A DNA stretch of 35,914 nt from Desulfocapsaceae bacterium (lineage in GTDB: Bacteria; Desulfobacterota; Desulfobulbia; Desulfobulbales; Desulfocapsaceae). The notes beneath the pieces are model-generated. The model was not told the DNA's origin. It ran no database searches and saw only the letters and a program-made list of their open reading frames with translations. Where the stretch lies: positions 1 through 35,914 of the forward strand of contig JARLHL010000107.1 of assembly GCA_031292275.1 (NCBI GenBank). The letters are read 5' to 3'. The position numbers were made by a program, and so were the translations under genes. Position 1 is the first letter of the stretch; the number at the start of each line of letters is the position of its first letter. Shown here one piece after another: positions 1 to 8,417 of the stretch.

Positions 1-840
1 AACAGCGGCTTGATCAACCGGACCTGCTGCCGGCCCTCTTCCATTCGTCTGGTGAAGCAGATAATAATGTTTGGTCGCCTCTGCTGAAGAACCGATAAAC
101 ACCTGCCTGCCATTTTCAAGAAGGATTGCGCGATCGCAAAACTGTTCTATTTCAGTCATGGAGTGGGAGACCAGAAATATTGCGGCCCCGGAGCTTCGCA
201 GCTGCTCCAGGCGGGCGTAACATTTCTGCCGAAAAAAAACATCCCCGACGGCAAGGGCCTCATCGATGATGACAATAGAGGCATCGATATGCGCCTGAAC
301 CGCAAAGGCCAGGCGCACGAACATGCCGCTGGAGTAGGTTTTAACTGGCTGGTCGATGAACTCGCCAATGTCGGCGAACTCTGCTATCTGCTCATAGCGG
401 GCTTCGATTTCTTTCTGCGTCAGGCCAAGAATCTGCCCATTCAGAAAAACATTGTTCCGGCCGGAGAATTCCGGATTGAAGCCGCTCCCCAACTCCAGCA
501 GGGCAGCGATGCGGCCGGATGTCTTCACGTCGCCGCAGGTGGGAGCAAGGGTTCCGGCCAGGATTTGCAGCAGCGTGCTTTTGCCGCTGCCGTTGCGGCC
601 TATTATCCCGAACGTTTCACCCGGCCTGACCCGGAACGTCACATCCTGCAAGGCCCAGAATTCGCGGAAATAGCAGGGGGCGGGACGGCGCGGCAAAACA
701 CCAAGGGCCGAGCCCGCGCGATTCAGGCCCTGATGCAGACGGGGCAGAACAAACTGCTTCAAGCGGTCCCGGGGGCTATCGTAGATTTCATACCGTTTCC
801 TGAGACCGGCAACCTCAACGGCGTATTCGTTAGAGGACAT
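1..840 (-). CDS. wzt: Polysaccharide ABC exporter, ATP-binding subunit (Wzt), 3' end cut by window
   Basis: I translated the minus strand from the ATG at 838-840; 280 codons are open to the window edge with no stop. The protein shows a Walker A (GRNGSGKST, about residue 83), the signature YSSGM, a Walker B (IVIIDEALAVGD) and the switch histidine in VSHS. This is the Wzt/TagH type of ABC ATPase that energises export of undecaprenyl-linked polysaccharide across the inner membrane. It overlaps the 3' end of the permease gene by 11 bases, so the two are coupled. The nucleotide-binding domain is complete by about residue 245 and the frame stays open, so a C-terminal glycan-binding domain, as in O-antigen Wzt proteins, may follow outside the window; this is inference. 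Confidence 0.95.
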   Translation of the reverse strand, partial: MSSNEYAVEVAGLRKRYEIYDSPRDRLKQFVLPRLHQGLNRAGSALGVLPRRPAPCYFREFWALQDVTFRVRPGETFGIIGRNGSGKSTLLQILAGTLAPTCGDVKTSGRIAALLELGSGFNPEFSGRNNVFLNGQILGLTQKEIEARYEQIAEFADIGEFIDQPVKTYSSGMFVRLAFAVQAHIDASIVIIDEALAVGDVFFRQKCYARLEQLRSSGAAIFLVSHSMTEIEQFCDRAILLENGRQVFIGSSAEATKHYYLLHQTNGRGPAAGPVDQAAV

Positions 841-1648
841 CAGCAAATCCTCGCCGCGATTTTTGGAACCACCAGTAACCAAGCTGGCAGATCGAGACGC
901 CGATAAGAAGACTCACCGCCCATGCCCGCCAGTGGATCGGCCTCCCCCAGAGCATCAGATCGCGCAGCTCAAGGACGGGAAGGGTGATCGGATTCCAGAC
1001 CAGCACGGCCTGATACGGACCGGGAAGCGATTCGATCGGGTAGAATATGGGGGCCATAAAAAGGGCGACTGTGAGAAATACACCCATCATCTGAGAGAGA
1101 TCGCGCAGATAGACCCCAAGCGAACACAGTATCCAGGAGAACCCCAGGGTCATCAGGATCAGCGGCAAGAGTATCAGCGGAATCAGAAAGGTGCCTGATT
1201 GTATGGCCACGCCTGCCAGGAGACAGAAGACGAAAAGGACGCAGAAACTGATGAGAAAATTCAACAATGCCGACACCAGGGCCATCCAGGGCAGCATCTC
1301 GAGAGGAAAAACAACTTTTTTCACATAATTTGGACAGCTGGTAATAAGACTCGGCGCCCGATTGAGACACTCGGCAAAAAAGCTGTGCACAATGATTCCG
1401 GAAAAAAGGACGATTGCGAACGTGACCTTGCTCTCTTCGCCGCCTCCCCACCTGGCCTTGAATGCCACGCTGAAGACAAGGGTATAAATTGCCAACATCA
1501 AAAGCGGATTGAACAGGGACCAGAATATGCCGAAAAAAGAGCCCTTGTAGCGTCCGATAAAGTCTCTTCTGACCAAACCCCACAGCAGCTCCCTGTGCTG
1601 CACGAGACTTACAAGCATTGCAATCAATGTGTGCGGATACCTATTCAT
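830..1648 (-). CDS. wzm: Polysaccharide ABC exporter, permease subunit (Wzm)
   Basis: This is an integral membrane protein of the ABC-2 / Wzm family. After a short N-terminal part comes the amphipathic stretch RRDFIGRYKGS, typical of Wzm/TagG, followed by about six hydrophobic segments. It should form the channel for the adjacent Wzt ATPase. I chose the ATG at 1648 (272 aa, the usual family length), which has GGAG three bases upstream. The same frame is open to a TTG at 1714 (294 aa) with no ribosome-binding site. The gene ends inside wzt (11-base overlap). It is separated by 164 bases from rfbC, so it may have its own promoter, though I see no convincing one. The role is well supported by family and neighbour; the substrate is unknown. 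Confidence 0.93.
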   Translation of the reverse strand: MNRYPHTLIAMLVSLVQHRELLWGLVRRDFIGRYKGSFFGIFWSLFNPLLMLAIYTLVFSVAFKARWGGGEESKVTFAIVLFSGIIVHSFFAECLNRAPSLITSCPNYVKKVVFPLEMLPWMALVSALLNFLISFCVLFVFCLLAGVAIQSGTFLIPLILLPLILMTLGFSWILCSLGVYLRDLSQMMGVFLTVALFMAPIFYPIESLPGPYQAVLVWNPITLPVLELRDLMLWGRPIHWRAWAVSLLIGVSICQLGYWWFQKSRRGFADVL

Positions 1649-1812
1649 TATCTCCAGAACAAAATCTTTCGCATAATAACCAATCAATCCTGGCAAATCC
1701 CGCCAGATAAACAAAAAACGATGACACCATAAACCTTTCCGGGAAATATATCCAGAGGGTTCCTTGAATAATATACTGTGAAAATATGCTCAAAACGCAG
1801 AACGTTTATTTT

Positions 1813-2358
1813 TCAGGCAAACACCTCGGCACAATCCAGGACGGCTGCGGCGGCATCCTTCTCTGCCAATATCGGCTTGCCGTGAAAGGGCCAGTCAATG
1901 CCTATTGCAGGATCGTTCCAGAGCAGGCTGCGTTCATATTCCGGCGCATAATAGTCCGTTGCCTTGTACAGGAACTCTGCGGTTTCGCTGATAACCAGAA
2001 AACCGTGGGCAAATCCCTCCGGTATCCAGAACTGCCTCTTGTTGCCGGCACTCAAATGTACCCCGACCCACCGGCCGAAGGTCTTCGAAGACCTGCGCAG
2101 GTCGACAGCGACATCAAAGACCTCGCCCTGGACGACCCGCACCAGCTTGCCCTGAGGGCGTTTAATCTGATAATGGAGGCCGCGCAAGACATTTTTAAAT
2201 GATTTTGAATGGTTATCCTGGACAAAATCGCGTTTGATCCCGGTCTCCCGCTCAAAGTCCCTGGAGTTGAAGCTTTCAAAGAAAAAACCGCGGTCATCCC
2301 CGAAGACCTTCGGTTCGATGACCAGCACATCGGCAATGGCCGTGGATATCACCTTCAT
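1813..2358 (-). CDS. rfbC: dTDP-4-dehydrorhamnose 3,5-epimerase
   Basis: This 181-aa cupin-fold epimerase acts at C3 and C5 of dTDP-4-keto-6-deoxyglucose, the third step of dTDP-L-rhamnose synthesis in the cytoplasm. Family hallmarks include the opening [12 protein letters not shown], the active-site stretch LRGLHYQ with its catalytic histidine, and the later run [10 protein letters not shown]. Its length equals that of typical RmlC. The ATG at 2356-2358 overlaps the rfbA stop (ATGA), so it is translationally coupled and is the last gene of the rfbBDAC set. Nothing looks damaged. Confidence 0.97.
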   Translation of the reverse strand: MKVISTAIADVLVIEPKVFGDDRGFFFESFNSRDFERETGIKRDFVQDNHSKSFKNVLRGLHYQIKRPQGKLVRVVQGEVFDVAVDLRRSSKTFGRWVGVHLSAGNKRQFWIPEGFAHGFLVISETAEFLYKATDYYAPEYERSLLWNDPAIGIDWPFHGKPILAEKDAAAAVLDCAEVFA

Positions 2359-3236
2359 CGCCGCACCTTTTCTTTCAGAATACCCCTGAGATACTTTCCA
2401 TATCCGTTCTTCGCCAGAGACTGGGCCAGGCTTCCCAGCTGTTTGGCGCCGATCCAGCCCGCACGGTAGGCAATCTCCTCCGGGCAGGCGACCTTCAGCC
2501 CCTGGCGTTTTTCTATGGTCTGAATGAACTGGCTGGCCTCCAGCATGGACTCGTGGGTCCCCATGTCCAGCCAGGCGTAGCCGCGCCCCATGATCTCGAC
2601 CCGCAGCCGGTTGCCTTCGAGATAGATCCGGTTCACATCGGTGATCTCCAGCTCGCCGCGGGCGGAGGGTTTGATACCTTTAGCGATTTTGACAACCTCA
2701 TTATCGTAAAAATAAAGGCCGGTCACAGCGAAATTCGATTTCGGCTGCTTCGGTTTTTCCTCCAGGCTGGTGGCCCGCCCCTGCTCATCGAAGGCCACCA
2801 CGCCGTAGCGTTCGGGATCCTGAATATAATAGGCAAACACGCTGGCCCCCTGCTCCCGGGCATTGGCGTCGGCCAACAGCTGCTGGAATCCATGCCCGTA
2901 AAAGACATTGTCGCCGAGCACCAGGGCAACCGCATCGCCGCCGATGAAGTCCTCACCAATCAAAAAGGCCTGGGCCAGACCGTCGGGGCTCGGCTGGACC
3001 GCATAGCTGAGGGCCAGACCCCACTGGCTGCCGTCGCCCAGCAGCTGTTTGAAGCGCGGGGTGTCCTGCGGGGTGGAGATGACCAGGATTTCGCGGATCC
3101 CCGCCAGCATCAGGGTGGTCAGCGGATAGTAGATCATCGGTTTGTCGAAAATGGGCAGCAGCTGCTTCGATACCGCAAGCGTTGCCGGATAGAGCCGCGA
3201 GCCGGAGCCTCCGGCCAGGATGATGCCTTTGCGCAT
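2355..3236 (-). CDS. rfbA: Glucose-1-phosphate thymidylyltransferase
   Basis: The 293-aa protein joins dTTP and glucose-1-phosphate to give dTDP-glucose, the first step of the L-rhamnose pathway. The nucleotide-binding signature [11 protein letters not shown] follows the start directly, then [16 protein letters not shown], and later VLGDNVFYG and the motif [12 protein letters not shown] took the ATG at 3236 because it gives the family's standard start [10 protein letters not shown]. The frame continues upstream but would add 18 unrelated residues that overlap rfbD. The start lies 11 bases after the rfbD stop and has only a weak ribosome-binding site, so coupling is likely. The gene ends in a 4-base overlap with rfbC. 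Confidence 0.97.
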   Translation of the reverse strand: MRKGIILAGGSGSRLYPATLAVSKQLLPIFDKPMIYYPLTTLMLAGIREILVISTPQDTPRFKQLLGDGSQWGLALSYAVQPSPDGLAQAFLIGEDFIGGDAVALVLGDNVFYGHGFQQLLADANAREQGASVFAYYIQDPERYGVVAFDEQGRATSLEEKPKQPKSNFAVTGLYFYDNEVVKIAKGIKPSARGELEITDVNRIYLEGNRLRVEIMGRGYAWLDMGTHESMLEASQFIQTIEKRQGLKVACPEEIAYRAGWIGAKQLGSLAQSLAKNGYGKYLRGILKEKVRR

Positions 3237-3247
3237 GGTGGACTCGA

Positions 3248-4138
3248 TTAGAGGATTTCCTGCAGGACGTGAGAGAGCCCATCCTGCCAATCGGGCAGGT
3301 GCAGGCCGAAGGTCTTTCGGATTTTAGTGGTATCCAGCCGGGAATTTGCGGGACGGGCGGCCGGCAGCGGGTATTCCGCGGTGGCAATTGGACGGATATT
3401 TTCGGGCTTCAGCTTCAGGGCCCTGCCGGCCTGACGGGCGGCGGCCACCACGGTTCGGGCAAACTCATGCCAGGTGGTCTCGCCTGCGGCAGCCAGGTTA
3501 TAAAGGCCGCAGGGAAAGGCGTCATCGTCCCGCCGCAGATACTGGCCAACGATCTGGGCGGTGACATCGGCCAGCAGCGCCGCCGAGGTCGGGGCGCCGA
3601 ACTGGTCGGCGACAACGGGAAGGCTCTCCCTCTCCGCCGCCAGCCGTAACATGGTCTTGGCGAAATTCCCGCCATGGGCACCAAAGACCCAGCTGGTGCG
3701 GAAGACGAGACAGCTTACCCCACCCTGCAGGAGGGCCTGGTCGCCAGCCAGCTTGCTTCTGCCATAGACGCTCTGCGGATGAGGCTGATCCTCTTCCGTG
3801 TAGCAGCCCTGCCCGGTGCCGTCAAAGACATAGTCGGTGGAGTAATGCACGACCAGGGCACCGTGCCGGGCGGCCTCTTCGGCCAGAACTTCCGGGGCCC
3901 GGGCGTTGATTGCAAAGGCCCTGTCCGTATCGGATTCAGCCTTGTCAACAGCCGTATAAGCAGCCGGATTAACGATAATATCGGGCTTGATTTCCCGGAC
4001 AAGCCGGCGAAGGGCCTGTTCATCGGTGAGATCACAGTCCGACTGGTCGACGGCGGCGATACGGCCCAGAGGCGCCAGCGCCCGCTGCAGCTCAAAACCG
4101 ACCTGGCCGTTTTTCCCGGTGAGAAAAATTGTCTTCAT
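3248..4138 (-). CDS. rfbD: dTDP-4-dehydrorhamnose reductase
   Basis: This is a 296-aa short-chain dehydrogenase that reduces dTDP-4-keto-L-rhamnose to dTDP-L-rhamnose with NAD(P)H, the last step of the pathway. The cofactor loop reads GKNGQVG, as is usual for RmlD. The catalytic STDYVFDG and YGRSK (YxxxK) motifs follow at about residues 100-135. The ATG at 4138 overlaps the rfbB stop codon (ATGA). The frame extends upstream to 4219, but that part lies inside rfbB and does not resemble the family. The gene order rfbB-D-A-C is a common arrangement. Confidence 0.97.
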   Translation of the reverse strand: MKTIFLTGKNGQVGFELQRALAPLGRIAAVDQSDCDLTDEQALRRLVREIKPDIIVNPAAYTAVDKAESDTDRAFAINARAPEVLAEEAARHGALVVHYSTDYVFDGTGQGCYTEEDQPHPQSVYGRSKLAGDQALLQGGVSCLVFRTSWVFGAHGGNFAKTMLRLAAERESLPVVADQFGAPTSAALLADVTAQIVGQYLRRDDDAFPCGLYNLAAAGETTWHEFARTVVAAARQAGRALKLKPENIRPIATAEYPLPAARPANSRLDTTKIRKTFGLHLPDWQDGLSHVLQEIL

Positions 4139-5196
4139 ATCCCGTATTGTCTCTCGACCCAGCTGCGGTAGGCGCCGCTGGTCACATTGACGACCCAGGC
4201 CTGATTGTCCAGGTACCATTCCACCGTCTTGCGGATACCGGTCTCAAAAGTCTCCGCAGGGCTCCAGCCCAGTTCGCGCTGGACCTTGGTGGCGTCGATG
4301 GCGTAGCGGCGGTCATGGCCCGGACGGTCCCGGACAAAGACAATCTGATCCCCATATGATCTGCCGTCCGGCCTCGGCTGCAGCTGGTCCAGGATGCGGC
4401 AGAGCGTATGGACGACCTCCAGATTGGTCTTTTCATTCCAACCGCCGATATTGTAAATCTCGCCATGTCTCCCCCGCTCCAGCACGCAGCGGATGGCGCT
4501 GCAATGATCGTTGACGTAGAGCCAGTCCCTGACCTGCCTCCCGTCGCCGTAAACAGGCAGGGGCTTGCCGGCAAGGGCATTGTGGATGCAAAGCGGGATC
4601 AGCTTTTCCGGAAACTGGCGCGGGCCGTAGTTGTTGGAGCAATTGGTCGTCAGCACCGGCAGGCCATAGGTGTGGTGGTAGGCGCGGACCAGATGGTCGC
4701 TGGCGGCCTTGCTGGCGGAATACGGGCTGTTCGGCTCGTAGCGGTTGCTCTCCGTGAAGGCGGGAGCATCGGCGGCCAGGGTTCCGTAGACCTCATCGGT
4801 GGAGATATGCAGAAAGCTGAAGGGCGCAGCGGCATCCCTGTCCTGGCCGGCCCGGTAGGCCCTGGCCGCTTCCAACAGCCGGAAGGTTCCAACCACGTTG
4901 GCCTGGATAAAATCCTCCGGTCCCCGGATGCTGCGGTCCACATGGGACTCTGCGGCAAAATTGACGATGGCCCGCGGCTTATGCCTGGACAGAAGATCCG
5001 CCACCAGATCGAAATCGCCGATATTTCCGTTGACGAAGATATGCCGGAAATCACCTGCAAGGGATTGGAGATTATCCATATTCCCCGCATAGGTCATCGC
5101 GTCCAGGTTGATGACCGCTTCGTTGGAGGACGCCAGCCATTCAAGGATGAAATTACTACCGATGAAGCCTGCTCCACCGGTGACTAAAATCGTCAT
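4135..5196 (-). CDS. rfbB: dTDP-glucose 4,6-dehydratase
   Basis: The 353-aa extended SDR enzyme converts dTDP-glucose to dTDP-4-keto-6-deoxyglucose using tightly bound NAD. Visible motifs are GGAGFIGSN at the start, the catalytic STDEVYG (Asp-Glu pair), YSASKAASD (YxxxK) and the downstream TNCSNNYGPRQFPEKLIP, all typical of RmlB. I chose the ATG at 5196, giving MTILVTGG; an upstream in-frame start at 5244 would add 16 unrelated residues. It is the first gene of the rhamnose set. A 329-bp spacer containing one copy of the dispersed hairpin element described below precedes it, so separate transcription or processing is possible. Confidence 0.97.
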   Translation of the reverse strand: MTILVTGGAGFIGSNFILEWLASSNEAVINLDAMTYAGNMDNLQSLAGDFRHIFVNGNIGDFDLVADLLSRHKPRAIVNFAAESHVDRSIRGPEDFIQANVVGTFRLLEAARAYRAGQDRDAAAPFSFLHISTDEVYGTLAADAPAFTESNRYEPNSPYSASKAASDHLVRAYHHTYGLPVLTTNCSNNYGPRQFPEKLIPLCIHNALAGKPLPVYGDGRQVRDWLYVNDHCSAIRCVLERGRHGEIYNIGGWNEKTNLEVVHTLCRILDQLQPRPDGRSYGDQIVFVRDRPGHDRRYAIDATKVQRELGWSPAETFETGIRKTVEWYLDNQAWVVNVTSGAYRSWVERQYGI

Positions 5197-5525
5197 AAGC
5201 TCTGTCGTGCGGGGAATGAATTCGTACAAAGAGAGAATATTCAAGTCTACCCGGAAGGAATTCCCGGGTATTGCGGCAACAAGGCCGACAATCCACAGAC
5301 TGTATTACATCCAAATAACAAGAAAGACACCATTTATATATGAAAGCATGCTCAAGCAGCAGTATCACCATGCCCGAACGGCAAACTTTCGCAAGAGAGC
5401 GAGGCCCGCCGATCTGGCCCAGCCACGCTGGTTTTCATGGATCAGTCAGAAAATGCCTTTATCTCGCTTCTTCAAGACAATGCCCCTGCTTCCTAAGAGT
5501 GCTCGAAAAAACATTGACCGGGCTC
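5197..5525. other. Spacer upstream of rfbB with a hairpin repeat
   Basis: No credible gene lies here. The spacer holds repeat copy C (5333-5434) and a short inverted repeat, TACCCGG at 5248-5254 against CCGGGTA at 5264-5270, with a 9-base loop. No T-run follows the small hairpin on either strand, so it is not a standard intrinsic terminator. I found no convincing -35/-10 pair for rfbB. Confidence 0.6.
5333..5434 (+). repeat. Dispersed two-hairpin intergenic element, copy C
   Basis: It begins with TTTATAT, then GAAAGC (5342) and CTTTC (5386) as outer arms, with GCATG (5346-5350) and CATGC (5369-5373) able to pair inside. A second hairpin, CCAGC/GCTGG, lies at 5419-5431. The distance from GAAAGC to the CTTTC block (43), from there to GAGGCCCGCC (16) and to GCCCAGCC (32) is identical to copy A at 28866. 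It lies 137 bases upstream of the rfbB start. Confidence 0.65.
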
Positions 5526-6086
5526 TCAATGGGTTACGCCTTCGCGGAAAACGACCTTCATGATGGTGCCCAGGATAATTTTCATATCCAGACGAAACGA
5601 TTGGTGCAGGAGATAATAATAATCGAATTCCACCTTCACGGGAATGGGCAGTTCATCCCTGCCGTTGATCTGCGCCCATCCCGTCAGGCCGGGGACCAGA
5701 CGATGGATCCCCCTGGCGGTTCTCAGGGCAATGAGATCATCCTGGTTGTACAGCGCCGGACGCGGGCCGACAACGCTCATATCTCCGACGAGGATGCTGA
5801 AGAGCTGGGGCAGCTCATCCAGGCTGGATGGCCGCAGTATCCTGCCGATCCCGGTCACATAGGCCTCCGGATCGGTGAGAAGATGGGTGGCCACCGCCGG
5901 AGTGTCCGTACGCATTGTCCGGAATTTCGGCATCTTGAAGATCGCATTGTCTTTTCCCACCCGGTCCGACCAATACAGGACAGGCCCCTTGGAGGTGAGT
6001 TTGATCCCCGCGGCAATCAGCAGCAGAGGCAGCAGCAGCACCGTAAAGGCAACCAGGGATACCGCTATGTCAAAGGCCCGCTTCAT
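5526..6086 (-). CDS. Initiating sugar-1-phosphate transferase (PglC/WcaJ-like small phosphoglycosyltransferase)
   Basis: This 186-aa monotopic phosphoglycosyltransferase transfers a sugar-1-phosphate from a UDP-sugar to undecaprenyl phosphate, starting glycan assembly on the cytoplasmic face. It has one N-terminal hydrophobic segment (residues 5-25), then KFRTM, the catalytic Asp-Glu in SLDELPQ, VVGPRP and PGLTGWAQINGRD. It is the short, PglC-like catalytic core without the extra membrane domain of WbaP. The ATG at 6086 has an excellent GGAGAG site; the longer frame to 6125 is unlikely. It overlaps the upstream reductase gene by 17 bases. By context the substrate is probably UDP-QuiNAc or a similar 6-deoxy-HexNAc; that is inference. 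Confidence 0.93.
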   Translation of the reverse strand: MKRAFDIAVSLVAFTVLLLPLLLIAAGIKLTSKGPVLYWSDRVGKDNAIFKMPKFRTMRTDTPAVATHLLTDPEAYVTGIGRILRPSSLDELPQLFSILVGDMSVVGPRPALYNQDDLIALRTARGIHRLVPGLTGWAQINGRDELPIPVKVEFDYYYLLHQSFRLDMKIILGTIMKVVFREGVTH

Positions 6087-7035
6087 CGTCTCTCCTCTCC
6101 CGAACCATTCGCCGCAGGCCCTCATCGACGCTCAAAGGCGGCCTCCAGCCCAGCAGACTTCTGGCCTTGCCGATATCCACCCGCAGAGAGCCGCAGAGCC
6201 GCTTCACCATCGCCCTCCGGCCCAGCAGCGCCGCCATCCCCTGCAGAAAGGCCTGCGGCACGGGCAGGAGCCGTGCCGGCTTCCCTAGGGCCAGGGCCAC
6301 CCGGCGCAGGAGTTCGGGGGTTGACAGGTCTTCCCCGTCCCCTGCCAGAAAGGTCTGGCCCCCCGCAGCCGGATGGTCGATACAGGTCATTGTCAAATCG
6401 GCCAGGTTGTCTAGGCCGACAAAGCTTCGTTTATTCTGCACAGCGCCTAAAGGCAAGGGAAGGCCCCAGTCCACCCAGCGGATAAGCCTCTGGAAATTTC
6501 CCTTGACGCCGGGACCGTAGACCAGGGGAGGACGGATAATGACCACCTCCATCCCGGTCTTTGCAGCCAGCCGCCGCAGGCCCTCTTCGGCCTCATATTT
6601 AGAAATCCCGTAAGGATCTTCAGGGGCGGGCCTGTCGTCTTCGGTAAAGGGACGGTCCAGGGGCGTCTCTTCGCCATTCACCTTAATGGAGCTGATGAAG
6701 ACAAAACGCCCGACCCCGGCCTCGGCTGCCTGGCGGGCAAGCCTGAGGGTGCCCTGGACGTTGACCCGGCGGAACTCCTGCAGGGGATCGGCGGCCCTCT
6801 CCTCCATCACATGGACCCGGGCGGCACAATGGACCACGACCTGGCAGGCCTGCACAGCCTCACGCCAGTCCGTGCCGGGCCCCAGGCCGTCGATACGGCA
6901 GGAGCCGACCCCGGCGGGCAGCCCTTCCGGGGCTCGACGGACTGCGGTCCGCACGGCAAAGGCCTTTTTCTCCAGCAGGCCGGCAAGCAATGCCCGGCCG
7001 ATGAACCCCGTCCCGCCGGTGACAAGAATATTCAC
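6070..7035 (-). CDS. NAD-dependent epimerase/dehydratase, WbpV/WbpK-like UDP-4-keto-6-deoxy-HexNAc reductase candidate
   Basis: This 321-aa extended SDR protein has GGTGFIGRAL at the N-terminus, SSIKVNGE, YGISK (YxxxK) and the block RPPLVYGPGVKGNF seen in UDP-sugar epimerases and in WbpV/WbpK. It starts with GTG at 7035 and overlaps the upstream glycosyltransferase stop by 4 bases. Members next to a small phosphoglycosyltransferase, in a locus that also has a WbpM dehydratase, usually reduce the WbpM product to UDP-QuiNAc or UDP-FucNAc. I propose that role here. UDP-glucose 4-epimerase activity cannot be excluded from motifs alone. Confidence 0.85.
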   Translation of the reverse strand: MNILVTGGTGFIGRALLAGLLEKKAFAVRTAVRRAPEGLPAGVGSCRIDGLGPGTDWREAVQACQVVVHCAARVHVMEERAADPLQEFRRVNVQGTLRLARQAAEAGVGRFVFISSIKVNGEETPLDRPFTEDDRPAPEDPYGISKYEAEEGLRRLAAKTGMEVVIIRPPLVYGPGVKGNFQRLIRWVDWGLPLPLGAVQNKRSFVGLDNLADLTMTCIDHPAAGGQTFLAGDGEDLSTPELLRRVALALGKPARLLPVPQAFLQGMAALLGRRAMVKRLCGSLRVDIGKARSLLGWRPPLSVDEGLRRMVRERRDDEAGL

Positions 7036-8186
7036 CCTCCGCGCGCCCCCTCCTGTTGAGTCACTCCCAACACGTCAAGAATCGTGAGATTGATCGCATG
7101 CACATCGAAACGCCGCTCGGCGATACGGCGGCTCTCGCAGCCCATGGTCGTGATCAGATCGGGCTCTTCGATGAAATGGATCATGGCCCGGGCCAGCTCA
7201 TCCGGATTGCGGACCGCGACCAGATAGCCGTTCCGGCCGTCTTCAACCGTCTCCCGGCAACCGGGGACCGCTGTGGTGATCACCGGCCGCCCGGCCGCCA
7301 TGGCCTCCTGAGTGCTGCGAGGCTTTCCTTCACGATAGGACGGCAGGACAAAGACGCTGGCCTTCCGCAGCTCTTCCCTGACGTCGTCGATATTCCCCGT
7401 CCACTCCACCAGACCGTCCCTGACCCAGGAGAGGATCTCTTTTTCGCGAACGGAACCCGGATTGCAGTCCACGCCCCCGACCAGGACGAAACGCGCCTCG
7501 GGAAAACGACGGCGCACACGTTTCGCCGCTTCGATAAAATCGTAGATCCCCTTTTCCCTGAGCATCCTGCCGACAAAGAGGAAGGACACCGGTCCCGCCG
7601 CCGGCGGCTCGAGACGATAATGCTCAAGATCAAGGCCGATTCCGTCTATATAGGCGATCTGCCTGGCTGCAACCAGCTTTTTCCTCAGAAAGAAATCCAT
7701 ATCGTCATCGTTGAGAAAAAACACCCGCAGGTTGCAGGCCAGGGCCAGCTTATAGAGCCACGACACCCCCAGGCGCAGAAACCGGCGGTTCAGCGAGACG
7801 CCCTGGATATCGTCCATAAACACATACCCCAGACCTTCGATCATCGAAAACCGCCTGGGCACCCCGGCCAGCCAGGCCGCGATGGAGCCGTACATCACCG
7901 GTTTGATAAAATAGGTCAGCGTCATTTCGGGCCGCAGACGCCTGAGCAGAAAAGCCAGGCGGACAATATCCGCCAGGTCCCGGACCGGGTTCATCTCGGC
8001 CCGGGACAGAGAACAGTCGACGGGAATTGCACCGCAGCCCTTTATCTGATTACGGATCTCATCGTCATAATCAGGGGCCAGGGCGAATACAGTCATCCCT
8101 CTTTCAACCAGCCGGGCAATCAAGGGACCGCGGAAGTTCACCAGGGAAAACGCCTGACTCGTAATTATCGCAATTGATGCTGCCAT
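7032..8186 (-). CDS. Glycosyltransferase family 4 (group 1), PglA-like
   Basis: The 384-aa GT-B fold retaining glycosyltransferase has an N-terminal part of the Glyco_trans_4_2 type (FRGPLIARLVERG, then IEGLGYVF) and a C-terminal Glycos_transf_1 domain. The C-terminal domain contains FVGRMLREKGIYDF and the EX7E motif EGKPRSTQE. Similar proteins add the second sugar to an undecaprenyl-linked 6-deoxy-HexNAc, which fits its place directly before the reductase and the initiating transferase. I chose the ATG at 8186; an in-frame GTG-type extension to 8270 would run through an inverted-repeat region. No Shine-Dalgarno is visible. The left inverted repeat of the 8193-8385 unit ends only 7 bases from this start. 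Donor and acceptor are not known. Confidence 0.9.
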   Translation of the reverse strand: MAASIAIITSQAFSLVNFRGPLIARLVERGMTVFALAPDYDDEIRNQIKGCGAIPVDCSLSRAEMNPVRDLADIVRLAFLLRRLRPEMTLTYFIKPVMYGSIAAWLAGVPRRFSMIEGLGYVFMDDIQGVSLNRRFLRLGVSWLYKLALACNLRVFFLNDDDMDFFLRKKLVAARQIAYIDGIGLDLEHYRLEPPAAGPVSFLFVGRMLREKGIYDFIEAAKRVRRRFPEARFVLVGGVDCNPGSVREKEILSWVRDGLVEWTGNIDDVREELRKASVFVLPSYREGKPRSTQEAMAAGRPVITTAVPGCRETVEDGRNGYLVAVRNPDELARAMIHFIEEPDLITTMGCESRRIAERRFDVHAINLTILDVLGVTQQEGARGG

Positions 8187-8192
8187 GAAGGT

Positions 8193-8385
8193 TGACTGTC
8201 TTTTTTCTCTGTTTTTCCCGGTTGCCGGGGCGGAATGCGGGTTCAAGGGCTCTCTGATTCCGCCCAACACTACCTTAAAATGTTAGATACTTCATGCAAA
8301 TTCAAAGGACGGTGAGGATTTTACCGCAATCGCGGATCGGATATCCTCCTGATGTCCCGCCAAAAACAGAGAAAAAACGATGTCA
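8193..8385. repeat. 193-bp unit bounded by long inverted repeats (MITE-like or structured leader)
   Basis: TTTTTTCTCTGTTTTT at 8201-8216 is the exact reverse complement of 8362-8377. Four bases outside each arm the match resumes (TGAC at 8193-8196, GTCA at 8382-8385). Inside lie CCCGG/CCGGG (8217-8229) and GGGCGGAAT/ATTCCGCCC (8228-8236 and 8257-8265). No ORF is encoded and no clear target-site duplication is seen. It fills most of the gap between two glycosyltransferase genes. Confidence 0.6.
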
Positions 8386-8417
8386 GGGGGCTGCCAACCC
8401 AAAAGGTGAAGGCGCTC

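Noticed and set aside
163-906. 247-codon plus-strand ORF at the left edge
   Set aside because: It is antisense to a clear Wzt ATPase with Walker A, signature and Walker B motifs; its own translation has no domain features.
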